Counted from the stretch's first letter, positions 17,925 through 27,257 are shown. The stretch is 64,000 nucleotides of DNA from Paraburkholderia atlantica (GCF_009362785.1 NZ_WHNQ01000005.1:1-64000), one strand, 5' to 3'. Made by a program: numbers and translations. The notes: generated by a model not told the origin, from the letters alone.

Positions 17925-18115
17925 CAATCTAGGCCCCTTCACTACACAGTACGCGCCGGTTCTTGCTCTGTCATTCGGTCGCGCTTGCCCTTATCCGTAG
18001 TGGGGTCAAACCCGGCAATTAGTAGGATGAAGCGCCGCGGAACGGCCCGCGGCCGGGCGTTTTGCCCAAAAGTGCGACAATTTCGCACGATGTCGGGTTT
18101 TCCCTTAAAAAGTTA

Positions 18116-18144
18116 TTGCGTCGCACCAAGCCGATGTGTATATT
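18116..18144 (+). promoter_or_regulatory. Promoter of the anti-SD small RNA
   Basis: TTGCGT (18116-18121), a 17-nt spacer and TATATT (18139-18144) give a good sigma70 promoter. Transcription would start at about 18151. Confidence 0.65.
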
Positions 18145-18150
18145 AGTACC

Positions 18151-18214
18151 TGTCTCCTCCATGTCTCCTCCTGATATGGATTCAGCCCGCTCCAATTGAG
18201 CGGGCTTTTTTTTT
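18151..18214 (+). ncRNA. Small RNA with duplicated anti-Shine-Dalgarno motif
   Basis: A transcript of about 64 nt is predicted from the promoter at 18116-18144 to the end of the terminator. It begins with TGTCTCCTCC twice (18151-18160 and 18162-18171), separated by one A. Each copy holds CUCCUCC, which can pair with GGAGGAG ribosome binding sites. It ends in stem AGCCCGCTC/GAGCGGGCT (18184-18192, 18198-18206) and nine T. There is no ORF. The layout resembles the betaproteobacterial toxic small RNA family catalogued in Rfam, as I recall it. A trans-acting translation repressor is inference. Confidence 0.7.
18184..18214 (+). terminator. Intrinsic terminator of the small RNA
   Basis: A perfect 9-bp stem with a 5-nt loop is followed by nine T. 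Confidence 0.85.
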
Positions 18215-18288
18215 GCCCGCCGATCCGCCCCCGCCCTTTCTCCTACACTTCCTAATCGGTTCTCCGTACTGGCGAAAGGGCGTTCGAC

Positions 18289-18714
18289 ATGAAAATCCAC
18301 ATTCGCGAGATCGACCACGTCGTAATCCGGGCGACGCACGTCGAATCCCTCGCGCGCTTTTACTGCGACGTACTCGGTTGCAGCGTTGAAAAGGAGCAGC
18401 GCGAACTCGGCCTCACGCAACTGCGCGCGGGCCGATCGCTGATCGATCTGCTGCAGGTCGGCGCGAAGCTCGATCGCGCGGAAAATGGTGAGGCGGGCAC
18501 GGGGCGCAACATGGATCACCTGTGTCTGCGCGTCGAGTCCTTCGATGCCGACGCGCTGAAGGCGCATCTGAGCGCGCATGGCGCGCGGCTCGGCGAACAG
18601 GGGGTGCGTTACGGTGCGGACGGATTCGGGCCGTCGCTGTATCTGTTCGACCCGGAGGGCAACATGGTCGAACTGAAGGGGCCGCCGGAGGCGGCACGAC
18701 TCACGTCGCTCTGA
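18289..18714 (+). CDS. VOC-family (glyoxalase/bleomycin-resistance fold) protein
   Basis: Small metalloenzyme-fold protein of 141 residues. Metal ligands are visible at His10 (DHVV), His near 75 (MDHLCLRV) and Glu near 130 (NMVELKGP), the usual VOC pattern. The YLFDPEGNMVEL block is typical of glyoxalase and dioxygenase relatives. The substrate cannot be assigned. It stands alone after the small RNA. Confidence 0.85.
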   Translation: MKIHIREIDHVVIRATHVESLARFYCDVLGCSVEKEQRELGLTQLRAGRSLIDLLQVGAKLDRAENGEAGTGRNMDHLCLRVESFDADALKAHLSAHGARLGEQGVRYGADGFGPSLYLFDPEGNMVELKGPPEAARLTSL

Positions 18715-18759
18715 ATGCGCCAACGAAGCAGCGCAAAAGCCGGCTAAGACCCTGTGCCA

Positions 18760-19314
18760 TCAGGCGTCGGCGGGCGCTTTGAGTACGGTCCAGTCGATCT
18801 TCACCGCATCGGCTTCGGCGCTGCCGAGCCAGGCTTCGCCGTCCTGCACGGTGCATTGCAGCCGCATCGTGCGCTCGGCGAGTGAGCCGAGCGATGCCGC
18901 GACGTCCTCGCCGAGCGTCCAGACCGTCACGTTGCGCAGGCGCTCGACCTTGTTGCGCACACCCTGCCACCAGATTTCCGAGGTGCGCCCGCCATACGCG
19001 ATCACGACCACGTGATTGGCCCGGCCGCTCGCCTTCGCGATACGGCGCTCATCGGGCTGGCCGACCTCGATCCAGGTATCGATCGCGCCGGTCAGATCCT
19101 TCGCCCACAGATCCGGCTCGTCGACATCCGACAAACCTTTGCAAAACTCCAGCCGCTCCTGCGCGAACAGCGCAAACGCGGCGACGCGGACCATCATCCG
19201 TTCGTCAGTTTCCGAGGGGTGACGGGCGATCGTCAGCGAATGGTCGGCGTAATAGTGCCGGTCCATGTCCGCGATCTGCAATTCCGCCTTGTATATCGTC
19301 GATTTGAGAGCCAT
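18760..19314 (-). CDS. yaeQ: YaeQ family protein
   Basis: The 184 residues from ATG 19314 match the YaeQ family in length and sequence, from the N-terminal ALKSTIYKAELQ through HPSETDERMM to the IDWTVLK-like end. YaeQ has a PD-(D/E)XK nuclease-like fold and an unclear cellular role. The frame extends another 100 codons upstream, but that part is Arg/Cys-rich and unrelated, so I discard it. Confidence 0.88.
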   Translation of the reverse strand: MALKSTIYKAELQIADMDRHYYADHSLTIARHPSETDERMMVRVAAFALFAQERLEFCKGLSDVDEPDLWAKDLTGAIDTWIEVGQPDERRIAKASGRANHVVVIAYGGRTSEIWWQGVRNKVERLRNVTVWTLGEDVAASLGSLAERTMRLQCTVQDGEAWLGSAEADAVKIDWTVLKAPADA

Positions 19315-19456
19315 GCCGTTGCTAAACCAGGCGCTCGCTCCACCGGAGCGCAGCGAAAATGAATCGTCGACGGCGCGTTGCCGTTTCTTGTGTTTGCTGT
19401 ACATCGTCTGTTCCTCCCGCGCCGTCAGCCGGTGCCTATGACACGGAAGGAAGCAT

Positions 19457-20434
19457 TTACCGGGCCACCGCTGCTTCCATGGCGGTGCCGTACACGTCGC
19501 GAGCCGCCTCTCGCAGCGCCTCGAGCACGACAGCGGCCGCCGGAGATAACAGATGCGACTGGCGCGTGATGATACCGAATGTGTCCATCCTGCACGGTAA
19601 ATCGATCGGTACACGCTTCAATACCCCGTACTGTTGGTACTGACGCGCCACTTCATCGGGCAATACAGCCAACATGTCGCTTTGCAGCAGCAGACTCGAA
19701 ATCGCGAGGAAGTTGTTCGTATTGACGACGTTCTGCGGCGGATTCAGGCCAATTTGCGAAAACATCAGATCGAAGCGGTGGCGCAGCACGCTGCCGGGCG
19801 GATGCAGCACCCACGCCGCGTTGACGATACCGCGCAGCGTCAAACCCGTTTCGTTTTCGAGCGGATGGCCGGGACGCGCGACCACGCACAACGGTTCGTC
19901 GGCGAGCGGTTCGTAGCGCACGTCGGTCTTGAACTGGTTCTGCCGTTCCAGCACGCGGCCGATCATGATGTCGAGATCGCCTTCGGCGAGCCGCGGCAGC
20001 ATCACGTCCGAGGTCTCGACTTCGGTCCAAATCTGCAGTTGCGGATAACGCTCCTTCACGCTCGCGATCGCGCGCGGCACCATCGTCGCGGCGGCCGCGG
20101 CGATCACGCCGATGCGCACCTGACCCGCGAGCCCCGAGCGCAGCGCCGAGATTTCGTCGTGTGCCTGGCTCAGGTTCGACAGCACCATGCGCGCGTGGCG
20201 GATCATCACCTCGCCATACAGCGTCGCGTGCATGCCGTGCGGTGTGCGGTCGAACAGGCTCACGCCGAGCATGTCCTCCAGTTCTTTCAGCAGGCGCGAC
20301 GCGGCCGGCTGCGTCATGCCGAGCACGTCGGCCGCGCGGCGCACGTTGCCCTCCTCTTCCATCGCGGCAAGCAGCAGCAACTGGCGCGTCTTCAGCCGCG
20401 CGCGCACGAACCAGTTCGAATAGCTACGCGTCAT
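19457..20434 (-). CDS. LysR-family regulator of the arabinose locus (GbpR-like)
   Basis: LysR-type regulator of 325 residues. The HTH (about 18-75) contains GNVRRAADVLGMTQPAASRLL, and the effector domain (about 105-310) begins QVRIGVI. It most resembles GbpR-type regulators of sugar uptake. It is divergent from the aldehyde-dehydrogenase homologue and the AraFGH importer, so control of arabinose uptake is likely. The 171-bp gap between them would hold the operator; I see no clear T-N11-A site that I would defend. Confidence 0.88.
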   Translation of the reverse strand: MTRSYSNWFVRARLKTRQLLLLAAMEEEGNVRRAADVLGMTQPAASRLLKELEDMLGVSLFDRTPHGMHATLYGEVMIRHARMVLSNLSQAHDEISALRSGLAGQVRIGVIAAAAATMVPRAIASVKERYPQLQIWTEVETSDVMLPRLAEGDLDIMIGRVLERQNQFKTDVRYEPLADEPLCVVARPGHPLENETGLTLRGIVNAAWVLHPPGSVLRHRFDLMFSQIGLNPPQNVVNTNNFLAISSLLLQSDMLAVLPDEVARQYQQYGVLKRVPIDLPCRMDTFGIITRQSHLLSPAAAVVLEALREAARDVYGTAMEAAVAR

Positions 20435-20605
20435 TGCAGGGTCTCCAGGTCTTTTCGAGCGATGTTTGTACGTTCTTCCTCCGAAGTTTCCATGATGCCA
20501 TATCGAAACTGATATCGGAGAAGCCTAAAAAGGGATTGGAAAGTTATTGGGACGGCTCATACCATTCGTGGACTTTTGTGAACTTCCGGTGCGCCTTTTC
20601 CGCCG

Positions 20606-22054
20606 ATGAACCGCGATCCGCTCGTCCCGCTCGTTACCAGCCCGTTTCGCCATTACATCAATGGCGGATGGGAGACGGGTGCGACCGCGGGCGTGTCGCT
20701 CAATCCGTCGGATCTCGACGAGCCGGTCGGCGAATACGTGCGCGCCGACGTGCGGCAGACCGACAGCGCGATCGAGGCCGCGCACGCGGCGTTTCGCGAC
20801 TGGTCGCTCGCTTCCGCGCAGCGCCGCGCCGACGCGCTCGACGCGATCGGCAGCGAAATGCTCGCGCGCCGCGAGGAACTGGCGCGTCTCCTCGCGCGTG
20901 AAGTCGGCAAGGTGCTGCCCGAGGCGCTCGCGGAAGCGACGCGCGCGGGGCAACTGTTCAAGCTGTTCGCGGCCGAGGCGCTGCGCGCGTTCGCCGAGCC
21001 GCTCGCGTCCGCGCGTGCCGGCGTCGAAATCGACGTGACGCGCGAGCCGCTCGGCGTAGTCGGCATCATCGCGCCGTGGAGCGCGCCGCTCGCGATCGCC
21101 GCGGCGAAGATCGGCGCCGCGCTCGCACATGGCAACTGCGTCGTGTACAAGCCGGCCGAATCGGTGCCGGCCTGCGCGGCGGCGCTTGCGTCGATCATCA
21201 GTCGCGCGGGCTTGCCGGCCGGCGTATTCAACCTCGTGATGGGCAGCGGCCGCAAAGTCGGTGCGCGAATCGTCGCGCATCCGCTCGTCGCGGCGATCAG
21301 CTTCACCGGTTCGTCCGATACCGGCACGCGTGTGCTGCAGGCCGCCGCTACGCGCCAGGCGCGCGTGCAGCTCGAGATGGGCGGCAAGAATCCGTTCGTC
21401 GTGCTGGCCGACGCCAATCTCGACGGCGCGGTCGATGCGGCGCTGACCGGCGCCTTCAGCGCGACGGGCCAGCGCAGCACCGCGGCCGCGCGGCTGATCG
21501 TCGAACGCGCGGTGTTCGCGCCGTTCGTCGACGCGTTGCAGGAAAAGCTCGCGAAACTCACCGTCGATCACGCGTTGAAGCACGGCACCGACATCGGCCC
21601 GGTGGCGAACGCCGCGCAGCTCGAACGCAATCTCGAATACGTGCGCATCGGCGAGCAGGAAGGCGCGCAGTTGCTGCGGGGCGGACGGCAGCTGGAGCGC
21701 GCGACGCGCGGCTATTTTTTCGAACCGGCGCTGTTTATCGGCGAACCGGAGCATCGCATCGCGCGCGAAGAGATTTTCGGGCCGCTCGCGGTCGTGCTGC
21801 GCGCGGACGATTACGAACACGCGCTGCATCTCGCGAACGACACCACCTACGGATTGTGCGCAGGCATCTGCACGCGCTCGCTCGAACGCGCGCGCCATTT
21901 TCGCCGCCACGTGCAGAGCGGTCTCGTCACGATCAACCTGCCGACCACGGCCGTCGAGCATCACGGACCAGGCGGCGGGCGCAAGGCGTCGGCCTATGGC
22001 GCGAGCGATGCCGCGTTCTGGACCGCCGTAAAAACGGCGTACGTGGCGGGCTAG
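20606..22054 (+). CDS. Aldehyde dehydrogenase homologue lacking the catalytic Cys and Asn
   Basis: The 482 residues align along the whole ALDH family and best with alpha-ketoglutaric semialdehyde dehydrogenases of the L-arabinose pathway. The NAD-binding VVYKPAE, FTGSSDTG, the general-base Glu257 (LEMGGK) and EEIFGPL are present. The nucleophile motif GQRC reads GQRS (Ser291, codon AGC 21476-21478), and the oxyanion Asn of APWN is Ser159 (APWSAP). Codon use is normal and the frame intact, so this does not look like decay. Either it is inactive as a dehydrogenase or it has another role. araFGH follows after a 179-bp gap. Confidence 0.88.
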   Translation: MNRDPLVPLVTSPFRHYINGGWETGATAGVSLNPSDLDEPVGEYVRADVRQTDSAIEAAHAAFRDWSLASAQRRADALDAIGSEMLARREELARLLAREVGKVLPEALAEATRAGQLFKLFAAEALRAFAEPLASARAGVEIDVTREPLGVVGIIAPWSAPLAIAAAKIGAALAHGNCVVYKPAESVPACAAALASIISRAGLPAGVFNLVMGSGRKVGARIVAHPLVAAISFTGSSDTGTRVLQAAATRQARVQLEMGGKNPFVVLADANLDGAVDAALTGAFSATGQRSTAAARLIVERAVFAPFVDALQEKLAKLTVDHALKHGTDIGPVANAAQLERNLEYVRIGEQEGAQLLRGGRQLERATRGYFFEPALFIGEPEHRIAREEIFGPLAVVLRADDYEHALHLANDTTYGLCAGICTRSLERARHFRRHVQSGLVTINLPTTAVEHHGPGGGRKASAYGASDAAFWTAVKTAYVAG

Positions 22055-22233
22055 AACCGATGAGCCGCATCACGCTTTTCGCTGCGCCACCCGTCGTGCG
22101 CCCCGTTTCACGAATCGCCCGGCTTGCCGGGCCCGGATCCACCCCCAATCGGCGCGTCGGCTGACGCCGCCCGTGTTACCCCGCTGCAACTACCACGACA
22201 TCAATGCAGCTTTTCAACCTCAGGAGACAGTAG

Positions 22234-23238
22234 ATGACCAGCAAGCTTCGCCGTTTGACCCTGACCGCGATGGCCGCCGCCGCCCTCGCCGCGCCGTTTG
22301 CCGCGCAACTGTCCGCGCATGCGGATGAGCCGCTCAAAGTCGGCTTCCTCGTGAAGATGCCGGAACAGGCGTGGTTCATCAACGAACAGAAAGCCGCGAC
22401 CGCGCTCGGCCAGAAGGACGGATTCTCGGTCGTCAACATCGGTACGCCCGACGGCGAAAAAGTGCTGGCCGCGATCGACAACCTCGGCGCGCAAGGTGCG
22501 AAGGGCTTCGTGATCTGCGCGCCCGATGTGCGTCTCGGACCGGCGATCCAGGCGCGCGCGAAGCGCTACAACATGAAGTTCGTGACCGTCGACGACCAGC
22601 TGGTCGATTCGACCGGCAAGCCGCTTGCGAACGTGCCGCACCTCGGCATGTCGGCGTTCAAGATCGGCAACCAGGTGGGCCAGGCGATCTCCGACGAAAT
22701 GAAGCGCCGCGGCTGGAAGCCCGAGGAAGTCGGCGCGCTGCGCATCACCGACTACGAACTGCCGACCGCGAAGCTGCGCACCGACGGCGCGACGCAGTCG
22801 CTGCTCGCCGGCGGCTTCAAGAAGGAAAACATCTTCGACGCGCCGCAGAAAACCACCGACGACGAAGGCGGCTTCAACGCGGTGTCGCCGGTGCTCGCGC
22901 AGCATCCGAACATCAAGAAGTGGGTGATCTTCGCGCTCAATGAGGAAAGCGTGCTCGGCGGCGTGCGTGCGACCGAACAGCTGCATATTCCGGGGACGGA
23001 CGTGATCGGCGTCGGCATCAACGGCGCGGGCGAGGCGTTCGCCGAGTTCCAGAAGAAGGAACCGACGGGCTTCTACGGCACGATCGCGGTCAGCTCGACG
23101 AACCACGGCAAGGAGAGCACCGAAAACCTCGTCGAATGGATCAAGGGCGGCAAGCAGCCGCCTGCCGATACGCAGACCACCGGCAAGCTGATGGTGCGTA
23201 GCAACTGGCAGGACGTGCGCAAGGAACTGGGCATTTAA
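22234..23238 (+). CDS. araF: L-arabinose ABC transporter, periplasmic binding protein
   Basis: Periplasmic sugar-binding protein of 334 residues. A signal peptide is cleaved after about residue 30 (SAHA/DEP), and the mature start KVGFLVKMPEQAWF is close to AraF. The two-lobed periplasmic-binding fold is complete, with DDQLVDS and ITDYELPTAK typical of arabinose binding proteins. AGGAGA lies before the ATG. It is the first gene of araFGH. Confidence 0.93.
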   Translation: MTSKLRRLTLTAMAAAALAAPFAAQLSAHADEPLKVGFLVKMPEQAWFINEQKAATALGQKDGFSVVNIGTPDGEKVLAAIDNLGAQGAKGFVICAPDVRLGPAIQARAKRYNMKFVTVDDQLVDSTGKPLANVPHLGMSAFKIGNQVGQAISDEMKRRGWKPEEVGALRITDYELPTAKLRTDGATQSLLAGGFKKENIFDAPQKTTDDEGGFNAVSPVLAQHPNIKKWVIFALNEESVLGGVRATEQLHIPGTDVIGVGINGAGEAFAEFQKKEPTGFYGTIAVSSTNHGKESTENLVEWIKGGKQPPADTQTTGKLMVRSNWQDVRKELGI

Positions 23239-23331
23239 GCGAAGTTCTCGCAGCAGACGGCGGGCCGCATCGCGCCTTGCGTTTAGCGTGAGCGTGGCCC
23301 GCTCTGGTTACATCCGTTCGAGGTTTTTCCG

Positions 23332-24891
23332 ATGACGTCCCTATTCACCGGGTCTCATGCCGGCGACGCGGCGCTTGCGCCCTCGCCTGCATCGACGCCC
23401 GCATCCGACGCCCCCTATCTGCAGCTCGACGGCATCACCGTGCGCTTCCCGGGCGTGCTTGCGCTCGACCAGGTGTCGCTCGAAGTGCGCCGCGGCGAGG
23501 TGCACGGCCTGATGGGCGAAAACGGCGCCGGCAAGTCGACGCTGCTGAAGGTGCTGTCCGGCGTCAATCATCCCGTGTCGGGCACGCTGTCGCTCGATGG
23601 CGTCGAGCAGCAGTTCGCGACGACCAAGGCGGCGATCGCCGCGGGCATCGCGATCATCTATCAGGAACTGCATCTGGTGCCGGAGCTGACCGTCGCCGAG
23701 AACCTGATGCTCGGCGCGCTGCCGAATCGCTTCGGGGTTCTGGACGAAAAGGCCTTGGTCGCGCGCGCGATGCGCGAGCTCGAACGGCTCGGCGAAAAGC
23801 TCGATCCGTCGCAGCAGGTCAAGCATCTGTCGATCGGTCAGCGGCAGATGATCGAAATCGGCAAGGCGCTGATGCGCGACGCGCGCGTGATCGCGTTCGA
23901 CGAACCGACCAGCTCGCTGTCGTCGCGCGAAACCACGCAACTGTTCCGCATCATCCGCGCGCTGAAGGCCGAAGGCCGCGCGATCATCTACGTCACGCAC
24001 CGGATGGACGAAGTCTACGAGCTGTGCGATCGCGTCACCGTGTTTCGCGACGGCCGCCGCATCGACACCTTCGAAGCCGGCGCGGGACTCGATCGCGATC
24101 GGCTGATCAGTTGCATGGTGGGCCGCTCGATCACCGATGTGTACGGCTATCGCGCGCGCGAGCACGGCGACGTGCAGCTTCAGGTCGACGGCCTGATGGG
24201 ACCGGGCCTGCGCGAACCGGTGTCGTTTTCGGCGCGCAAGGGCGAGATCGTCGGCTTTTTCGGGCTCGTCGGCGCAGGCCGCTCCGAGCTGATGAAGCTG
24301 ATCTACGGCGCGGTCAAGCCGAGCGCCGGCGGGGTCGCGCTAAAGGGCAAGCGCGTGCAGTTCGCCACGCCGCGCGACGCGGTGCGCGCCGGTGTCGCGC
24401 TGTGTCCCGAGGATCGCAAGCAGGAAGGCATCGTGTCGATCGCGTCGGTGTCGGACAACCTGAACATCAGCTGCCGCCGCCACTTCAGTCGCTTCCACGT
24501 GCTCAACGGCCGCAAGGAAGCGCAGACCACGCGCGACTACATCGGCAAGCTCGCGATCAAGACCCGCAACGGCGACACGCCGATCGGCACGCTGTCCGGC
24601 GGCAATCAGCAGAAGGTGATCCTGTCGCGCTGGCTCGCCGAAGAGATCGACGTGTTCTTGATGGACGAGCCGACGCGCGGCATCGACGTCGGGGCGCGCA
24701 GCGAGATCTACGGGCTGCTGTATGGGCTCGCCGAGGCAGGCCGCACAGTCATCGTCGTGTCGAGCGATCTCGCCGAAGTGATCGGCGTGACCGATCGCGT
24801 GATCGTGATGAAGGAAGGCCGCATCGTCGGCGATCTTCCGAAGGCGCAGGCCACGCCGGATGCGCTGATCAAGCTGGCGTTGCCGCGCTGA
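23332..24891 (+). CDS. araG: L-arabinose ABC transporter, ATP-binding protein
   Basis: Double ABC ATPase of 519 residues. The first domain has GENGAGKST, signature LSIGQRQM and Walker [11 protein letters not shown]. The second has the degenerate Walker A GAGRSEL normal for sugar importers, signature LSGGNQQK and MDEPTRGID. It would energise AraF/AraH uptake. The first ~28 residues before the ABC domain are Ala/Ser-rich, slightly longer than in E. coli AraG (about 504). Confidence 0.94.
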   Translation: MTSLFTGSHAGDAALAPSPASTPASDAPYLQLDGITVRFPGVLALDQVSLEVRRGEVHGLMGENGAGKSTLLKVLSGVNHPVSGTLSLDGVEQQFATTKAAIAAGIAIIYQELHLVPELTVAENLMLGALPNRFGVLDEKALVARAMRELERLGEKLDPSQQVKHLSIGQRQMIEIGKALMRDARVIAFDEPTSSLSSRETTQLFRIIRALKAEGRAIIYVTHRMDEVYELCDRVTVFRDGRRIDTFEAGAGLDRDRLISCMVGRSITDVYGYRAREHGDVQLQVDGLMGPGLREPVSFSARKGEIVGFFGLVGAGRSELMKLIYGAVKPSAGGVALKGKRVQFATPRDAVRAGVALCPEDRKQEGIVSIASVSDNLNISCRRHFSRFHVLNGRKEAQTTRDYIGKLAIKTRNGDTPIGTLSGGNQQKVILSRWLAEEIDVFLMDEPTRGIDVGARSEIYGLLYGLAEAGRTVIVVSSDLAEVIGVTDRVIVMKEGRIVGDLPKAQATPDALIKLALPR

Positions 24892-24965
24892 TCGGCCAAT
24901 GGCTCGCGCCACCAGACCTCTTACCGAATACCGCAACGAAAACGGCATTGAATGGAACAGACATC

Positions 24966-25970
24966 ATGAGCATACCTTCGACCGATTCCTCGACCCCCGC
25001 CGTCGCCTCCGCCGGTTTGACCGCGCGTGCCGCGCGCACCTGGGACCTGATCAACAAATCCGGCATCGTGATGGTGTTCATCATCCTGTTCGCGGTGCTG
25101 TCATTCACGGTCCCCGGCTTTCTGAGCTCGCGCAATATCCAGGGCCTGCTGCTGTCGGTCACGCTGATCGGCTCGATCTCCGTCACGATGATGTTCGTGC
25201 TGGCGCTCGGCGAGGTGGACCTGTCGGTCGCGTCGATCGTCGCGTTTTCCGGCGTGGTGGCCTCCGTGCTGATTACCGCGACGCATAGCGTGTTCGTCGG
25301 CGTCGCGGCCGGCGTGCTTGCGGGCGGCGCGGTCGGACTCGTCAACGGCACGCTGGTCGCGCGCTACAAGATCAACTCGCTGATCGTCACGCTCGCGATG
25401 ATGGAGGTCGTGCGTGGCCTCGCCTACATCACCTCGAACGGCGACGCGGTGATGATCTCCGAGGAGCGCTTCTTCGATCTCGGCGGCGGCTCGTTCCTCG
25501 GCATTTCTTATCCGATCTGGAGCAACATCATCGGCTTCGTGCTGTTCGGCTTCCTGCTGAAGAAGACAGTGTTCGGCAAGAACGTGCTGGCCGTCGGCGG
25601 CAATAGCGAAGCGGCAGTGCTGGCCGGGCTGCCGGTCACGCGGATCAAGATCACGGTTTTCGTGCTGCAGGGGCTCGTGACCGGCTTTGCGGGCGTGATG
25701 CTCGCGTCGCGCATGAGCCTCGGCGATCCGAAGACGTCGGTCGGGCTCGAACTCGGCGTGATTTCCGCGTGCGTGCTCGGCGGCGTATCGCTGACAGGCG
25801 GCGTCGCGACCATCTCCGGCGTGCTGGTCGGCGTGCTGATCATGGGCTCGGTACAGGACGCCATGAGCCTGCTTAACGTGCCGACGTTCTATCAGTACCT
25901 GATCCGCGGCGGCATTCTGCTGCTCGCGGTACTGTTCGACCAGTTTCGCCGCAGCAAGCGCGTGCACTGA
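24966..25970 (+). CDS. araH: L-arabinose ABC transporter, permease
   Basis: Inner-membrane permease of 334 residues with about 9-10 hydrophobic segments and the branched-chain/sugar permease block LALGEVDLSVASI. ATG 24966 was chosen because it gives the family N-terminus; the same frame is open far upstream only as an antisense-like shadow inside araG. It closes araFGH, with a terminator 50 bp downstream. No arabinose catabolic genes other than the ALDH homologue lie in the window. Confidence 0.94.
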   Translation: MSIPSTDSSTPAVASAGLTARAARTWDLINKSGIVMVFIILFAVLSFTVPGFLSSRNIQGLLLSVTLIGSISVTMMFVLALGEVDLSVASIVAFSGVVASVLITATHSVFVGVAAGVLAGGAVGLVNGTLVARYKINSLIVTLAMMEVVRGLAYITSNGDAVMISEERFFDLGGGSFLGISYPIWSNIIGFVLFGFLLKKTVFGKNVLAVGGNSEAAVLAGLPVTRIKITVFVLQGLVTGFAGVMLASRMSLGDPKTSVGLELGVISACVLGGVSLTGGVATISGVLVGVLIMGSVQDAMSLLNVPTFYQYLIRGGILLLAVLFDQFRRSKRVH

Positions 25971-26021
25971 CGCGCCGGTTGCAGCTGGGCGGTTTCCTGC
26001 GCTTTGCGAGAAGGCGTACTG

Positions 26022-26058
26022 CCGATGCGGGTCGATAAAACCCGCATCGGTTTTTTTT
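26022..26058 (+). terminator. Terminator after araFGH
   Basis: Stem CCGATGCGGGT (26022-26032) pairs with ACCCGCATCGG (26040-26050), followed by eight T. Confidence 0.85.
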
Positions 26059-26092
26059 ATTGCACGTGAAGCCTGTCTGTATGAAAAGCAAT

Positions 26093-26135
26093 AAAAAAAC
26101 GGCTTGGCATCTGAATGCCCAAGCCGTCCTTTTTT
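26093..26135. terminator. Bidirectional terminator downstream of the 112-residue secreted protein gene
   Basis: ACGGCTTGG and CCAAGCCGT arms are flanked by an A7 run on the left and a T run on the right, so it can act on both strands. Confidence 0.75.
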
Positions 26136-26189
26136 AGCTCACGCGTTCACGCCTGCGACTTCAAAGCCGCAGTTGATACGCATGCGACC

Positions 26190-26213
26190 GTATTCCGGCT
26201 TTTGCCGGAATAC
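26190..26213. repeat. Perfect 10-bp hairpin with TTTT loop
   Basis: GTATTCCGGC-TTTT-GCCGGAATAC lies just past the stop of the gene at 26225. There is no adjacent T run, so it is more likely a transcript-stabilising stem than a terminator. Confidence 0.6.
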
Positions 26214-26224
26214 CGGTGTTGTAC

Positions 26225-26563
26225 TTATTGCTTGATAAATCGGTCGTTTGCCCAGAGTCCCTCGGTGTCGCTATTGGCTGCATTCACGAACTCGACGTCG
26301 TGGCCGACCACGCGCACCACCCGGAAACTCGAGTCGGTTGGTGTCGATACGCATTGATATCCGGAGAAGAATTCCTGCATCTGCTGCTGCTCACCGGCTT
26401 GCGCGTGGTGATCGACGGCATCGAGCTTGTCCTTCGATACGCAGCCGTACGCATTGGCCTTGAATTGGATCGTTTGCTGCGGCTTGATCACGACGTCTTG
26501 TGCCTGAACGCTAGCGGCAGCCAAACCCGCGATGGCGAAAACAACGGCAATTCGAGTTTTCAT
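26225..26563 (-). CDS. Small secreted protein of unknown function
   Basis: The 112-residue protein has a clean Sec signal peptide (about 1-21, VQA/QDV). The mature part has two cysteines, Cys41 in ANAYGCVSKDKL and one in GYQCVSTPTD, possibly a disulphide. GGAGGAA precedes the ATG. I do not recognise the family. It stands alone, with a hairpin and terminator downstream. Confidence 0.72.
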   Translation of the reverse strand: MKTRIAVVFAIAGLAAASVQAQDVVIKPQQTIQFKANAYGCVSKDKLDAVDHHAQAGEQQQMQEFFSGYQCVSTPTDSSFRVVRVVGHDVEFVNAANSDTEGLWANDRFIKQ

Positions 26564-27056
26564 TTATTCCTCCGGGGCGGGCCGAAAAAATACTCGGTTA
26601 GCTATGTATTTAACTTTAACGGTGAACCCACAGCTTGCACTTTAGGAGAATCAATAAGAACGACAAGCACATCTTGTGTGCGGTCGCAACAGTGGCGAAT
26701 TGTCGCACCCGCTGTGGTGGCTGATTAAAGCTTGAGCAGCCGTCTGATCGAAGGGCAATGAAATGAATAACTAAAAAGCCTAGCTCGCTCATCGCTTTAG
26801 CTGGTAAAGCTTTGCGCGCGCATTCGCGTAAACGCGTAGCGCCAATTAAGCGACCTAATACAATTTAATCCACCCGTTTGTGCATCGCACACAAAGTCAT
26901 CCGGCAGGCAAAAGGCGTTACATGCAATAACGCGGCAAGTGCTGAAAATAAACAGTGCCAGCCGCCGCTCGCGAGCTTTCGTAAAGGCTTGCAACGGCTT
27001 GCGGGTACAGGCGGTGCTCTACAATTGAAACAAATCCCCTGCACCTGGAGGCTACC
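26564..27056. other. Intergenic region, no gene seen
   Basis: This 493-bp stretch is AT-richer than its surroundings, lies between divergent small genes and has no convincing ORF. It should hold the promoters of both neighbours. A TACAAT -10-like box at 27020-27025 has TTGCGG 15 nt upstream, which is a short spacer. Confidence 0.6.
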
Positions 27057-27236
27057 GTGAACGAGCACGTGATACTCGGGATTTTTCTGGTCGTGCCGCT
27101 GCTGATCGTGATGTTTCTTTTTTCCGACGAGTTGTGGCAGGAGCATCGCGACCTGCATGACGGACGGCCGTTGTCAGCGCGCCCCCGACGCATCGACTGG
27201 CGCCATCCGCTGCGCCGTTCCCGCGATCGGTCCTGA
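27057..27236 (+). CDS. 59-residue single-pass membrane protein, unknown
   Basis: GTG at 27057 is preceded by CTGGAGG with about 7-nt spacing, a strong ribosome binding site. The product starts MNEHVILGIFLVV: residues 5-22 are a hydrophobic segment, followed by an acidic/aromatic patch (SDELWQEH) and a strongly basic C-terminal tail (RRIDWRHPLRRSRDRS). The layout suggests a small inner-membrane protein with the basic tail in the cytoplasm. It is short and GTG-started, so automated calling may miss it. The function is unknown. Confidence 0.6.
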   Translation: MNEHVILGIFLVVPLLIVMFLFSDELWQEHRDLHDGRPLSARPRRIDWRHPLRRSRDRS

Positions 27237-27257
27237 GATTGCGAAACGGGTCCACCA

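Noticed and set aside
20525..21964. 479-codon minus-strand frame opposite the aldehyde dehydrogenase homologue
   Set aside because: Composition is that of an antisense frame (Arg/Ala/Asp) and no domain is visible.
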